From positions 1 through 41,130 of the forward strand of contig RGZA01000004.1 in the NCBI GenBank assembly GCA_010031785.1: 41,130 nucleotides of DNA. The letters are read 5' to 3'. Origin of the DNA: Alphaproteobacteria bacterium. Lineage in GTDB: Bacteria > Pseudomonadota > Alphaproteobacteria > UBA9219 > RGZA01. The stretch's first letter is position 1. Every line of letters starts with the position of its first letter. A program made the translations under genes and the position numbers. Positions 24,591 to 33,090 of the stretch are shown piece by piece. The notes under the pieces are model-generated. The model was not told the origin of the DNA. It did no database searches and saw only the letters and a program-made list of their open reading frames with translations.

Positions 24591-25142
24591 TTAAGGACAT
24601 GAAGCATCACTTACAAGTACTACCGAATTATCCGGGATCTGTGGTGATGGGAGTGGCATTGGCAGCCATGTTATGGGAATTATTCTCATCTCGCCATAAT
24701 AAGTAGTGAGCGTAGTAGCTTGCGCATTGCTGCGGGTGAAACGGTAATGCTGTCGCGCAGTTAATTTCAATATCTGCCAGCCAACATCCGCCGCGCTAAA
24801 GCCACTGGGCCGTTCATTCGGCGTTACATAGGTCACCATAAGGCGCGGCGTCGCAACACCATCATAGGTTCCCGAAAAAAACACCGTATTCCAGTCATAG
24901 CTGCCGGCAACTTCTGTTTTTTCAGGCTCATCGAGATCAGCCTTAGTTACGGTCTCACCTACTGCTTTTGACTTACCAGTCCCTGTCCCGCAGGCATAGG
25001 CATAGGCAAGGGAATGCCAGCGCATCATTTGCTGGCCAAGACTTACTTGCTGGTTCAAAAGAAAGCTCGTCTGTGCATTCACGATCTGAAAAAACAGACC
25101 GATAATGGAAATCATAAGCACTGAAAAAACGAACATAAACAT
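24591..25142 (-). CDS. Membrane-anchored minor pilus protein, possibly PilM-like
   Basis: This 183-residue protein begins with a hydrophobic helix (residues 1-22) and has no Gly-Phe prepilin site. Next comes a helical stretch (LLNQQVSLGQQMMRWHSLAYAYA) and a beta-rich domain of about 130 residues with few motifs. The layout recalls PilM of R64-type thin pili, but the match by eye is loose. It lies between pilS and the S74 prepilin gene, with 33 bases to the latter. I did not find a strong ribosome-binding site. It could instead be a minor pseudopilin. Confidence 0.6.
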   Translation of the reverse strand: MFMFVFSVLMISIIGLFFQIVNAQTSFLLNQQVSLGQQMMRWHSLAYAYACGTGTGKSKAVGETVTKADLDEPEKTEVAGSYDWNTVFFSGTYDGVATPRLMVTYVTPNERPSGFSAADVGWQILKLTARQHYRFTRSNAQATTLTTYYGEMRIIPITWLPMPLPSPQIPDNSVVLVSDASCP

Positions 25143-25175
25143 AGGGTTTAGTATCTTTTATTTTATCAGTTTTTG

Positions 25176-25226
25176 AAATAAAAAAATGGGCGCTGCCCCA
25201 GGTCATATCCCGGCAGCAACGCCCAT
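25176..25226 (-). terminator. Intrinsic terminator after pilS
   Basis: Reading the minus strand, ATGGGC (25226-25221), a three-base bulge, GCTGCC and a 14-base loop are followed by GGCAGC and GCCCAT (to 25186) and then a run of seven T. It starts 24 bases after the pilS stop, so most transcripts should end after the major pilin and only some continue into the minor genes. Confidence 0.85.
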
Positions 25227-25250
25227 TTTCAAATAATTTGTATCAGGCGA

Positions 25251-25865
25251 TTAACCGCGTATACCAAAAGTGAAGATCACATCAACTTGGCCAGCATTGG
25301 GACAATTAGTAGTTAAGTCTGCTTGCGTAACTGTATCGTCGCCATTCGTTGTCATATTCAAGATATTAGCTTCTTCACCCACACCTACGCCCAATAAGCC
25401 AGAACCCTTCGCAGCATTGGCATTACGCATAATAAGATTACGACATGAAGCACCGGATACATTATTCAATGTAATTGTAAAACCAGAAACGTTACCACCG
25501 AGGTTGGAAGGGGCCAAATCAACTACACCGCCCCATTGATGACGAAGAATATGCGCACCATCATTCCCTGCGAGCATATCGGATGGAACAAGACCCTGCT
25601 GATAAAGTTGTTCACTACCGAAATCGGCTAAAACAGGATCCGTTGCACTTTGTGCATAGAAATTACGAATGTTGGATGCAAGGGAGAGAAGATTTTTTGA
25701 TGTGGCTTGCTGGCGCATATTTTCATAGGCCGAGGATGCTGCTGCCCAGATACCACCGATGATCAAGCCGACAATTCCAAGAACGATTGCGGCTTCAATC
25801 AAATTGAAACCCGCTTCTTTCGATATATTTGTTCTCGAACTGCGTGGTGCAAGGTGGGTGCGCAT
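25251..25865 (-). CDS. pilS: Type IVb major pilin, PilS-like
   Basis: This 204-residue prepilin has a 19-residue leader ending in Gly, then FNLIEAAIVLGIVGLIIGGI with Glu at +5, the type IVb pattern. The globular part contains two Cys (ASCRNLIM and TTNCPNAGQ) that could form the pilin disulfide loop, and SNIRNFYAQSATDP, typical of PilS-type pilins. The ATG at 25865 has GGAGGA six to seven bases upstream; the longer frame to 25961 is rejected. A terminator follows it, and a 215-base gap before it likely holds its own promoter. Confidence 0.9.
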   Translation of the reverse strand: MRTHLAPRSSRTNISKEAGFNLIEAAIVLGIVGLIIGGIWAAASSAYENMRQQATSKNLLSLASNIRNFYAQSATDPVLADFGSEQLYQQGLVPSDMLAGNDGAHILRHQWGGVVDLAPSNLGGNVSGFTITLNNVSGASCRNLIMRNANAAKGSGLLGVGVGEEANILNMTTNGDDTVTQADLTTNCPNAGQVDVIFTFGIRG

Positions 25866-26080
25866 AGATTCCTCCGAATGGGGACAAAAAACTTTCAACA
25901 AAAACAGGTGCAGACTTACTAAATCACAGGATTTACTAACCCCAGATAACGTACCCGACAAGCTAACCGATTATTTCTTAATTTAGTGTTAGCACTTTAG
26001 CTTAATGCATTTAAAAATCGAACGATTCTCTAATAAAACCAGATATCTGCATACAAATTAGGCGGTTAGCCCAAAAGCAC

Positions 26081-27166
26081 TTAGAATGAGTTGCTACCCG
26101 AATTCTGCATATCGCTGAGAATGGTGGTGATTTGCAGGATGGACAACATCGCCCATGCAATCACGCCGCCAACACACAACAGCCCGGCAGTGCGAACAAT
26201 GGTTGCCTGGATATTAAGAACCTCAATCTGCTCTTCAATCCATTCCTTGGTCACAACATCAATCACGCCGCCAACGTCCGAACGCTCGGATAAAATTTCC
26301 AGATCAAGCGCAACTTGCGGGTCAGGAAAATCATATCCGCCTGCACGCAAGGCTTCCCCCAGATTGCGGCCACGTAAAATTTCTTCGCGGGCAGAATGCA
26401 AACGCTCGCGCAGCCATGGCGTTGCTTCTTCTTCCAGAATTTCAACCGCGCGCTTTAACGGCACCTGTGCCTTGAGAAGCGCAGAAAGACCCAGAAGGAA
26501 GGAGCTTCCCTGCCAGATGCGATACCACGCCCATGGCGGATATTTATCAAATTTGGTGCGCACAAACCCGCGCCAATAGGGCATGGTCCCGGCAACCAGA
26601 AACATAAATCCGGCAATGAATATGACCAGATAAATACCGTTATCCATAATAAAATCGGATACGCCGGCAATACCACTCATCGCTTCAAGCACCTTCTTGG
26701 GTGCGGCTTTACGCATATTTTCAATAAGATTGACGCCAAACAGCCAGAACACACCGGCAAGCAATATCAGCATAAAAATTGGGTAGGACACCGCCTGGAT
26801 AATCGCCTGACGCATGCGCTGCGCGGAATCGCCCACATGCATAATCGCAATCATCGCATTTGACACCTGCCCAGATTCTTCACCGGCGCGGATCATGTAA
26901 AGCTCAGCTGACGGGATCCAGTTATTCATCGCTTCGGAAAGCGTTTCACCGGCGCGATCACGCTTGAGCCATTCCTGCAACGCGAGCGCTGCCGGGCGAT
27001 CAGGGCTGCGGCCCATGTCTGAAGCATTATACCACAAACGCTCGAGCGCGCGTGACAGCGCCTCATTCATGGCGAGCATGCCTTGCAGCTTACGATAGAT
27101 ACGGAACCGCAATTTGCGGTTATTACGCATCGTCCATTGCGCGTAAGAGCGTTTTAAATCTGCCAT
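26081..27166 (-). CDS. pilR: Type IVb pilus inner-membrane platform protein PilR
   Basis: PilR is the F-domain platform protein that works with the PilQ ATPase to polymerise pilin. Two cytoplasmic F domains are visible: LSEAMNNWIPSAELYMIRAGE with SGQVSNAMIAI in the first, and ILRGRNLGEALRAGGYDFPD in the second. Membrane segments are near residues 130-150, 175-195 and 335-355. The length of 361 residues is normal. Its start overlaps pilQ by 13 bases, so ATPase and platform are coupled. Confidence 0.92.
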   Translation of the reverse strand: MADLKRSYAQWTMRNNRKLRFRIYRKLQGMLAMNEALSRALERLWYNASDMGRSPDRPAALALQEWLKRDRAGETLSEAMNNWIPSAELYMIRAGEESGQVSNAMIAIMHVGDSAQRMRQAIIQAVSYPIFMLILLAGVFWLFGVNLIENMRKAAPKKVLEAMSGIAGVSDFIMDNGIYLVIFIAGFMFLVAGTMPYWRGFVRTKFDKYPPWAWYRIWQGSSFLLGLSALLKAQVPLKRAVEILEEEATPWLRERLHSAREEILRGRNLGEALRAGGYDFPDPQVALDLEILSERSDVGGVIDVVTKEWIEEQIEVLNIQATIVRTAGLLCVGGVIAWAMLSILQITTILSDMQNSGSNSF

Positions 27167-29196
27167 TTATCTTTGCGCCCCAAGCGTTCTTCAACCAAAC
27201 GAATTTCGCGGTCCGATGCGCACGGCCCTACTTCCTGCTCTGCATCATAGGCTGACACAACCCCGTCACGGATTTTTTCAAGCCCATGCCATTGCATGGT
27301 AATGCCATTTAGGCCAAAGGGTGAAAGCCAGTAGCGCGTCGCTTCATCAAGTTTGTTTTCAGATAAAAGTGACATTAACCGCGCATCGGTCGCAACGACT
27401 TCAGCAACAATGCTCCGGCCTTGGCGACCTTGGAAACAATGACGGCATCCTTGCGAATTGACAAAATAAACGCCGCGCATATCGGGCTCTTGCAGATAAT
27501 CAAAAGGGTCTGCATCTTCACGCGGCAAGCGACGGGATGATTGCATCAATGCCAACCCTGCACGCACACGGCGCATAATCGGTTCATGCGCAGAATCTTC
27601 CATCATGCCACGCGCAGGAATGCGGCAATGCGGGCATAGGCCGCGCAGCAAACGCTGACAAATCAAGCCAACCAGCAAATGATGATCGTAAACAAGGTAA
27701 GGCTCTGACCCCAGATCGCGCAGACGTTGGGGAATAGCAATCGCGGCATAAACGTGAAGCGTTGTGTAAACCTGACGACCTGTGAGTGCGAGACGGAAAA
27801 TAAATTTCGATGTTTGCAAGTCGCGCGTTTCGCCAAGCATCACGATGTTGGGATCAAGCCGCAAAATACAGCGCATGATTTCGGTAAAGCTTTTATCGCG
27901 CTGTTCATCCTTTACAGTCGCTGACACACCAATCTGGCTGGCGCCAATAACGCCGCCTTCAGGGGGATCTTCAATCATGTAGCATTTCTGCTCCATGTTG
28001 GTTTCGGCCATATGGCGGTTGAGCACCACGCGCAGCGTCGTCGTTTTACCCTGGTTCACTGGCCCTGAAAAAATCCGCATGCCACCTGGAACGCGGCGCA
28101 GATAGCGGATCATATCCGTTTGCTCCTGATTGAAGCCAAGACTATCAACGTCCGATTGAATAAAATTTTCGCCAAAAATACGCGAGCTATCATATTGCAA
28201 ACGCATATTCAGATAACGCCCGCCGTCCGCCAAAGGCACCCATTGGCAACGCACGGCAAGCACGCCTTCGGGAAGTGCGATCGTATCAGGGCCTGAACCA
28301 TGGGTAAGCATCGCAGCCTGTGGTTCAAGCCAGTTTGCCGTTGCACCGGATTGCCCGGAAGAATGCGAGTAAACGGATGATAAGAACTGTTCACCTTCTT
28401 TTTGCGTCCAAGTTTCCCAAAGACGCAAGGTGCCATCAATACGAAACTCAACTTTGGTGCGACCACCGCTCGCTTCAATGTGAATATCGTTAGCACCTGT
28501 TTCAGCGCCCGCCGCAAGCGTGCGCACGATCTGGCGACGTACCGAGTTTTCATCAAGGCGTAGCGTTGAAATCTGCCGCTCGAAATAATTATAGGCGGAT
28601 TTGATAACGTCCGGCGTTACAAGGCGCGCAGGGCCTACATGAAATCCCATACGCCGCGCGGTTGCAGCAACCGATGTAACAAGTGGGGAGTTCCGGTGAC
28701 TTGCGCTAACGAGCCAAAGGCCCGTATCAAATAACGCGCAAAGGTTACGTGACTCTTGTGGAATTTTGATGTTGCTGCCAACGGCGGTCAGCAAATTACC
28801 CTCAAAGACAATCGGTGCATCGGCTTCATTGGGCGCATCCTGTTCATCATCGCCTTCCGGCTTTTTATCGCGCCCCTGGCTAACCACTGGGCCAACCGAT
28901 GCAGCCATGGCCATGGGACCGCGCGTGCGTTTTTCTTCAACGACGGGTTTTTTCATTCGCGCATTATCGGCAGCTTGCTGCGCAGGGGTTAGTTTTAATC
29001 CATCGCTTGTTTCATTTGGGGCCATGCGTTGTGGACGTTCGCGCAGTACTTCACCTGTTTGCCCCCCTGTTTGACGGGGACGCGGCGCTGCATTGGGCGA
29101 AGCTGGCCCATTGGCTTGCGGGGCATCTGCTGGACTACCCGCCTTTGGGTTTGATCCAACAAGATCCTTGAAACGCGAAATAAGTGAGTCAGACAT
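27154..29196 (-). CDS. pilQ: Type IVb pilus assembly ATPase PilQ
   Basis: This GspE-family ATPase drives thin-pilus assembly (R64 PilQ; not the type IVa secretin of the same name). Residues 1-130 are a Pro/Ala-rich, poorly conserved extension. The catalytic domain has Walker A FSGPVNQGKTTT (about 376-387; unusual inner residues but GxxxxGKT kept), Asp-box MIEDPPEGG, Walker B LRLDPNIVMLGETRD and His-box TLHVYAAIAIPQRLRDLG. Two Cys pairs (GLCPHC and GCRHC) would bind zinc as in GspE. At 680 residues it is long because of the extension. The ATG directly abuts the pilP stop. Confidence 0.93.
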   Translation of the reverse strand: MSDSLISRFKDLVGSNPKAGSPADAPQANGPASPNAAPRPRQTGGQTGEVLRERPQRMAPNETSDGLKLTPAQQAADNARMKKPVVEEKRTRGPMAMAASVGPVVSQGRDKKPEGDDEQDAPNEADAPIVFEGNLLTAVGSNIKIPQESRNLCALFDTGLWLVSASHRNSPLVTSVAATARRMGFHVGPARLVTPDVIKSAYNYFERQISTLRLDENSVRRQIVRTLAAGAETGANDIHIEASGGRTKVEFRIDGTLRLWETWTQKEGEQFLSSVYSHSSGQSGATANWLEPQAAMLTHGSGPDTIALPEGVLAVRCQWVPLADGGRYLNMRLQYDSSRIFGENFIQSDVDSLGFNQEQTDMIRYLRRVPGGMRIFSGPVNQGKTTTLRVVLNRHMAETNMEQKCYMIEDPPEGGVIGASQIGVSATVKDEQRDKSFTEIMRCILRLDPNIVMLGETRDLQTSKFIFRLALTGRQVYTTLHVYAAIAIPQRLRDLGSEPYLVYDHHLLVGLICQRLLRGLCPHCRIPARGMMEDSAHEPIMRRVRAGLALMQSSRRLPREDADPFDYLQEPDMRGVYFVNSQGCRHCFQGRQGRSIVAEVVATDARLMSLLSENKLDEATRYWLSPFGLNGITMQWHGLEKIRDGVVSAYDAEQEVGPCASDREIRLVEERLGRKDKWQI

Positions 29197-30156
29197 CTAT
29201 TCTGTTAAACTACCGGATTCTCTAACGATATAAGAATCCGTCGGAATAGTTAAAGTTTTACTTTTTTTGTCTTTAAAAAGCGAAACACTGGTCAAATTAA
29301 TCGCTTTTACCAGACTTCCATCAGGTAATTTGTCACCGGCACGCACGGTTTGTGACGAATTATCTTCCAGACTAATTACGGCAAGGTAACGACCATCTGC
29401 GCCAGAAATACGCTTGATGCTGTATTTATCAGAATCCCCGGATGAAGAAGGTGCTGCACTGGCCTTGATCGGTTTGATAGGCGTTGCTGCATCGCTTGGT
29501 GTAGGGACAGAAAGCTTTGGAAGATTAAGCGCAGAAGCAGGGATCGCCGAGCCGAGCAGATTTGATGCCGCAGGCTTGGTACGTTCATCGCGAATTTTTT
29601 TGAGTTCGCTCTGGCGTTTTTCAATTTCGAGCAAAAGATCAAGACGATTGATTGCATCCTGTGCGCGGATCATGTCATCCAGATTAATCTGATCCACTTT
29701 TTGCAAACGCGTAACAGCATCCTGCACAATTTGCGGCGTAGCAGGCGAAGTTGTCAACGCACTGTTAGGTGCAGCACCGCCAATAGCGGGAATCGATGGT
29801 ATTGGATTGACCGTTGAAGCAGGCGTAACCGGCACGATTGAAGCCGAAGCAGCGGGCGCAGTTGCATTATGAACAGGCAACTGTGCGGATGGCACAGGTG
29901 ATGGTGTTGGCACAACCGTCGTTGTCGTGGTGGTTGTGGTTGCAACCGGCGCAGTTGAAGCGGGTCCGGTTGCAGCAATTGGCATCGCGGTAGCAGGCTG
30001 GAACACAGGCTGAGCAGCGCTAGGCATGCCTGCCGGATTTGGCAATGTTCCGGTGAGTGCATCTTGTGCAGCAGCTGGACTTGATATGGTTAAGCCAAGC
30101 AACAATGTGCCCATTGTTGTAAGAAGCGCTGTTGTGATAAGGGCGTAGTTTTTCAT
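29197..30156 (-). CDS. pilP: Type IVb pilus biogenesis protein PilP
   Basis: PilP has a signal peptide (MKNYALITTALL then SPAAA-QDA) and a long Ala/Pro/Thr-rich linker (residues 30-130). A helical segment (DQINLDDMIRAQDAINRLDL) comes next. A C-terminal beta domain (YSIKRISGADGRYLAVISLE, TVRAGDKLPDGSLVKAINL) matches the PilP family of R64-type pili. It is thought to bridge the inner-membrane PilO and the secretin. The ATG at 30156 has AAAGGTGGG upstream and lies one base after the pilO stop. It has 319 residues. Confidence 0.88.
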   Translation of the reverse strand: MKNYALITTALLTTMGTLLLGLTISSPAAAQDALTGTLPNPAGMPSAAQPVFQPATAMPIAATGPASTAPVATTTTTTTTVVPTPSPVPSAQLPVHNATAPAASASIVPVTPASTVNPIPSIPAIGGAAPNSALTTSPATPQIVQDAVTRLQKVDQINLDDMIRAQDAINRLDLLLEIEKRQSELKKIRDERTKPAASNLLGSAIPASALNLPKLSVPTPSDAATPIKPIKASAAPSSSGDSDKYSIKRISGADGRYLAVISLEDNSSQTVRAGDKLPDGSLVKAINLTSVSLFKDKKSKTLTIPTDSYIVRESGSLTE

Positions 30157-30157
30157 G

Positions 30158-31423
30158 TCACCCACCTTTCTTTTCATACATTGTTATTTCCATTGTCCAG
30201 TTTAAACCATCCCAGATTATTTTATTCACGATCATTCCCGGCACTCCTTCAAAATATGGCCATATTTCCCAAGGCGGGGTTTTACCAGCATATTTTACAT
30301 CCCGCTTGCGCCAGGGTGGTGGCGGTGGTGGCGGTACATCTTTTACATTGGGCGGCGGCGTAACGATGGGCGAATCATCGGCAACCCGTGTCAAGGTAGC
30401 AGGCCATTTATCATGCAAGGCAAGGCCTGAAATCTCATTTTCAGAAAACAGGCTTTCGGGGCCGCGCGCAGTAAGCATGTCTGCTTTTACGGTTTGATTA
30501 GCAATCGATAGATCATCTTTTATAAACGATCCCGGCGGCACAATCGCGTTAAATGATTTATCCCTGTTCCAGCTAACCGTGAGCCGGTTTTCCTGACATA
30601 CCGATTGCGTGCGCTTCCATCCGAGCTGTGTTGCTGGAACTTTGCCAAATAAGATATGACAATTTGCGATGAATTCTTTTGCCGTTGGGGCTTTTTCCCA
30701 TTTGCGTTCATACGCCTGTTCAGCGGGGGGCCATTCCCACTTGGTTACCATTTTACTGACCGCGCCACTCTTGCCAGCTTCCTGCAATTTACGCGCCTGA
30801 TCAGCGATTTCCTGCTCGATGCGTTCCTGCTCTGCCTGATATTGCAGGGCAAGGAAGATGATCAAGCACACAACAGCAGCAGCGGCAGCGCCATACATAA
30901 TAAGGCGCATCGGCAAATGCACCGGCTGCAAGCGGCATTCCACGCGGTCCTGTAACAGCAGTGGCAAGGGCGTAGGATCAGATCCCGGAACCGCCCAGCC
31001 ATCGGGCGCATAGACACGCTGCACACCGCCAAGACTTACTTCTTGTAATAAACGATCGCGCGCTGCTTCATCATTATCAAAGAGAACGTCGCCATCGGGC
31101 GCGATCAGATCGTCGCGAACGACAACAACCCACGTTCCTTCGCGCAAACGAAATGCCCCAGCCCACGATCCTGGCTGTGCATTAGCAAGCGATGCGGCAA
31201 GCGTTGCCATGCCTGCTTTATGCCCTTGCGCACTTTGCGCAAGACCATATTGAGGGATAGCAACCGATTTACTCGCTGCGCGTACACAATAAAAATCAGA
31301 CTGCTGGCCCGGTTGCGCTGCGGCTTCGCGGGCAGCCTGCGCTATGCGGCCACTAGGCGAAGGCTGCCATAACAGGCCAACGGCATAGGTTCGCCTGCCA
31401 ACTTTGACAACGCCTGAAGCCAT
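30158..31423 (-). CDS. pilO: Type IVb pilus protein PilO2
   Basis: This 421-residue protein matches the PilO family of R64-like thin pili. It has a cytoplasmic N-terminal domain (VGRRTYAVGLLWQ, GSWAGAFRLREGTWVVVVRDD, GGVQRVYAPDGWAVPG), one membrane helix at about 173-195, and a periplasmic part that ends in a Pro-rich stretch. It would belong to the inner-membrane alignment complex. Its ATG shares one base with the pilN stop (TAATG). Confidence 0.9.
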   Translation of the reverse strand: MASGVVKVGRRTYAVGLLWQPSPSGRIAQAAREAAAQPGQQSDFYCVRAASKSVAIPQYGLAQSAQGHKAGMATLAASLANAQPGSWAGAFRLREGTWVVVVRDDLIAPDGDVLFDNDEAARDRLLQEVSLGGVQRVYAPDGWAVPGSDPTPLPLLLQDRVECRLQPVHLPMRLIMYGAAAAAVVCLIIFLALQYQAEQERIEQEIADQARKLQEAGKSGAVSKMVTKWEWPPAEQAYERKWEKAPTAKEFIANCHILFGKVPATQLGWKRTQSVCQENRLTVSWNRDKSFNAIVPPGSFIKDDLSIANQTVKADMLTARGPESLFSENEISGLALHDKWPATLTRVADDSPIVTPPPNVKDVPPPPPPPWRKRDVKYAGKTPPWEIWPYFEGVPGMIVNKIIWDGLNWTMEITMYEKKGG

Positions 31424-33087
31424 TACTCATTCTCCGTCCTCGGTAGGGTAATCTCCTGCGGCGTCATTGCAATAAACAGGATTTGACGTGTGCGTGTGTT
31501 CGTCACGCCCCCACCAAGTAGATAGTTATAGGCATTTCCTACACCTTGTGAACTTTGCGTGACCTGATCCTGATCAAAGCCGGCAAGTACAAGGGTTGAT
31601 CCGCTACGCAGCATCGATTGCTGTACAAAGAATCGTGTCGCAGTTTCAGGAAGCTGAATTTGATTTTCGCCTGAGCTAAATGTTTTTGGTGCCCCCACAA
31701 GATCAATCAGCGACAACGAGTATTGCAAGAGAATACGTCCCTCACCCAGCAAGCGCGGCGTTACCTGAATGGAGAAACCATCCTTAATAATACCCGGCGT
31801 TAGCGTTGTGTTTTGGAATGTCTGGCTGGTGTTGGTTTGCACCGATGCAAGATACGCAATATCGCGGCCAATACGGCGTGACACCGGGCGGTTATTCAGA
31901 GTCGTCAAGGGGAACTGCGCAACGCGCGCCGTCTTACCTACGTTGGAAAGCAGATTGAAGATCGAGGTAACGGAGCCAATCGTTTCAGGATTAAGAACCG
32001 AAACCGCAAGACTGCCAAGACCCGTGCTGGTTGAAGAAGGCGCACCAGCAGATGTGCTTGATCCACTGAAATTTGTTAAACGACGCAAGGTGATATCAAA
32101 TTTCGTGTTAAAATCTTCACCCTCATTAATATTAACCGTGTAGACTTCAACATTAATTGCAACCTGACGGCTAAGGCGCTGATTTTCCTGATTGAGATAA
32201 TCAGAAATGCTGCGCATGGTTTCCGGCGTCGTCATAACCGTGATGGTGCCCGATGAAGGGGACATCGAATAATTGCCAACGCCACTTAAGATGGTTTCAA
32301 GCGTTTTGCCCACTTCATCCCAGAACTTAAAATCAATATCCATGCTCGATGTTTGCTCACCCGCCTGCTGGCTTACGCTGGTTACCTGCGTATTACCCGA
32401 AGCAGAGGCATTATTATCCGATTGTTCTTTCATACCATCTTTGACTTTTTGCGTGCCTGGCAATGCATCCATCACAAAGGTGCGGGTTTCATAACGCGTG
32501 ATCGCGAGCGCGCCACCATCATATTTCCAGTTTACACCAAAATGGCTTGATACGCGGTCAAGAAGCCCTGACAGCGGGCCTTCATAGGCAACGCGCATCC
32601 CAACCGTTGCAGGAGTCTTAGAAGCAACTTTTGCCGCTGGTTTTTTTGCGGTTGCATCTTTTGCAGATGCGCCTGTGTCTTCATCATCACCCGCGCCACC
32701 ATCATCGGTATCTTTGCCAAAGCGCACCGGGATACCGGTTTGCGATGAGATAGCGCCAGCAATCGCACGCAACGACATTGGCGCTGGTGAAATCAACGCA
32801 ACCGAACGATTGCTTTCAACGCGTGGTGGCAAAGGAATACCATGACGCATACGAATGGCTTTTCCACCGGTCCAGATTGAATCAGTAACGGTCAATGGAT
32901 TGAAACGCCGTGCATTGGCAGGAATACGCGCTTCATCCACGCGCTGCTCTGCAACCTGTTCGCGTTCACTGATGGTGTTGCGATAATCTTCTGATTGGCA
33001 ACCGCATAACGCAGCAAGCACGACAAGCATTGCTGCAAAAGGAGCGGCTACTTTATTTACAGAAGATGGCAACATCAACAGACCCAT
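31423..33087 (-). CDS. pilN: Type IVb pilus secretin PilN (lipoprotein)
   Basis: PilN is the outer-membrane secretin of the type IVb pilus. The signal peptide ends in a lipobox-like LAALCGC. PMSLRAIAGAISSQTGIPV is the N-terminal STN-like domain, and WKYDGGALAITRYETRTFV is typical of R64 PilN. The core secretin segments are SGTITVMTTPETMRSISDYL, NNRPVSRRIGRDIAYL, SIQVTPRLLGEGRILLQYSL and GSTLVLAGFDQDQ. It has 554 residues. GGGGA sits about ten bases before the ATG, within the end of the upstream TcpQ-like gene. Confidence 0.94.
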   Translation of the reverse strand: MGLLMLPSSVNKVAAPFAAMLVVLAALCGCQSEDYRNTISEREQVAEQRVDEARIPANARRFNPLTVTDSIWTGGKAIRMRHGIPLPPRVESNRSVALISPAPMSLRAIAGAISSQTGIPVRFGKDTDDGGAGDDEDTGASAKDATAKKPAAKVASKTPATVGMRVAYEGPLSGLLDRVSSHFGVNWKYDGGALAITRYETRTFVMDALPGTQKVKDGMKEQSDNNASASGNTQVTSVSQQAGEQTSSMDIDFKFWDEVGKTLETILSGVGNYSMSPSSGTITVMTTPETMRSISDYLNQENQRLSRQVAINVEVYTVNINEGEDFNTKFDITLRRLTNFSGSSTSAGAPSSTSTGLGSLAVSVLNPETIGSVTSIFNLLSNVGKTARVAQFPLTTLNNRPVSRRIGRDIAYLASVQTNTSQTFQNTTLTPGIIKDGFSIQVTPRLLGEGRILLQYSLSLIDLVGAPKTFSSGENQIQLPETATRFFVQQSMLRSGSTLVLAGFDQDQVTQSSQGVGNAYNYLLGGGVTNTRTRQILFIAMTPQEITLPRTENE

Positions 33088-33090
33088 AGT

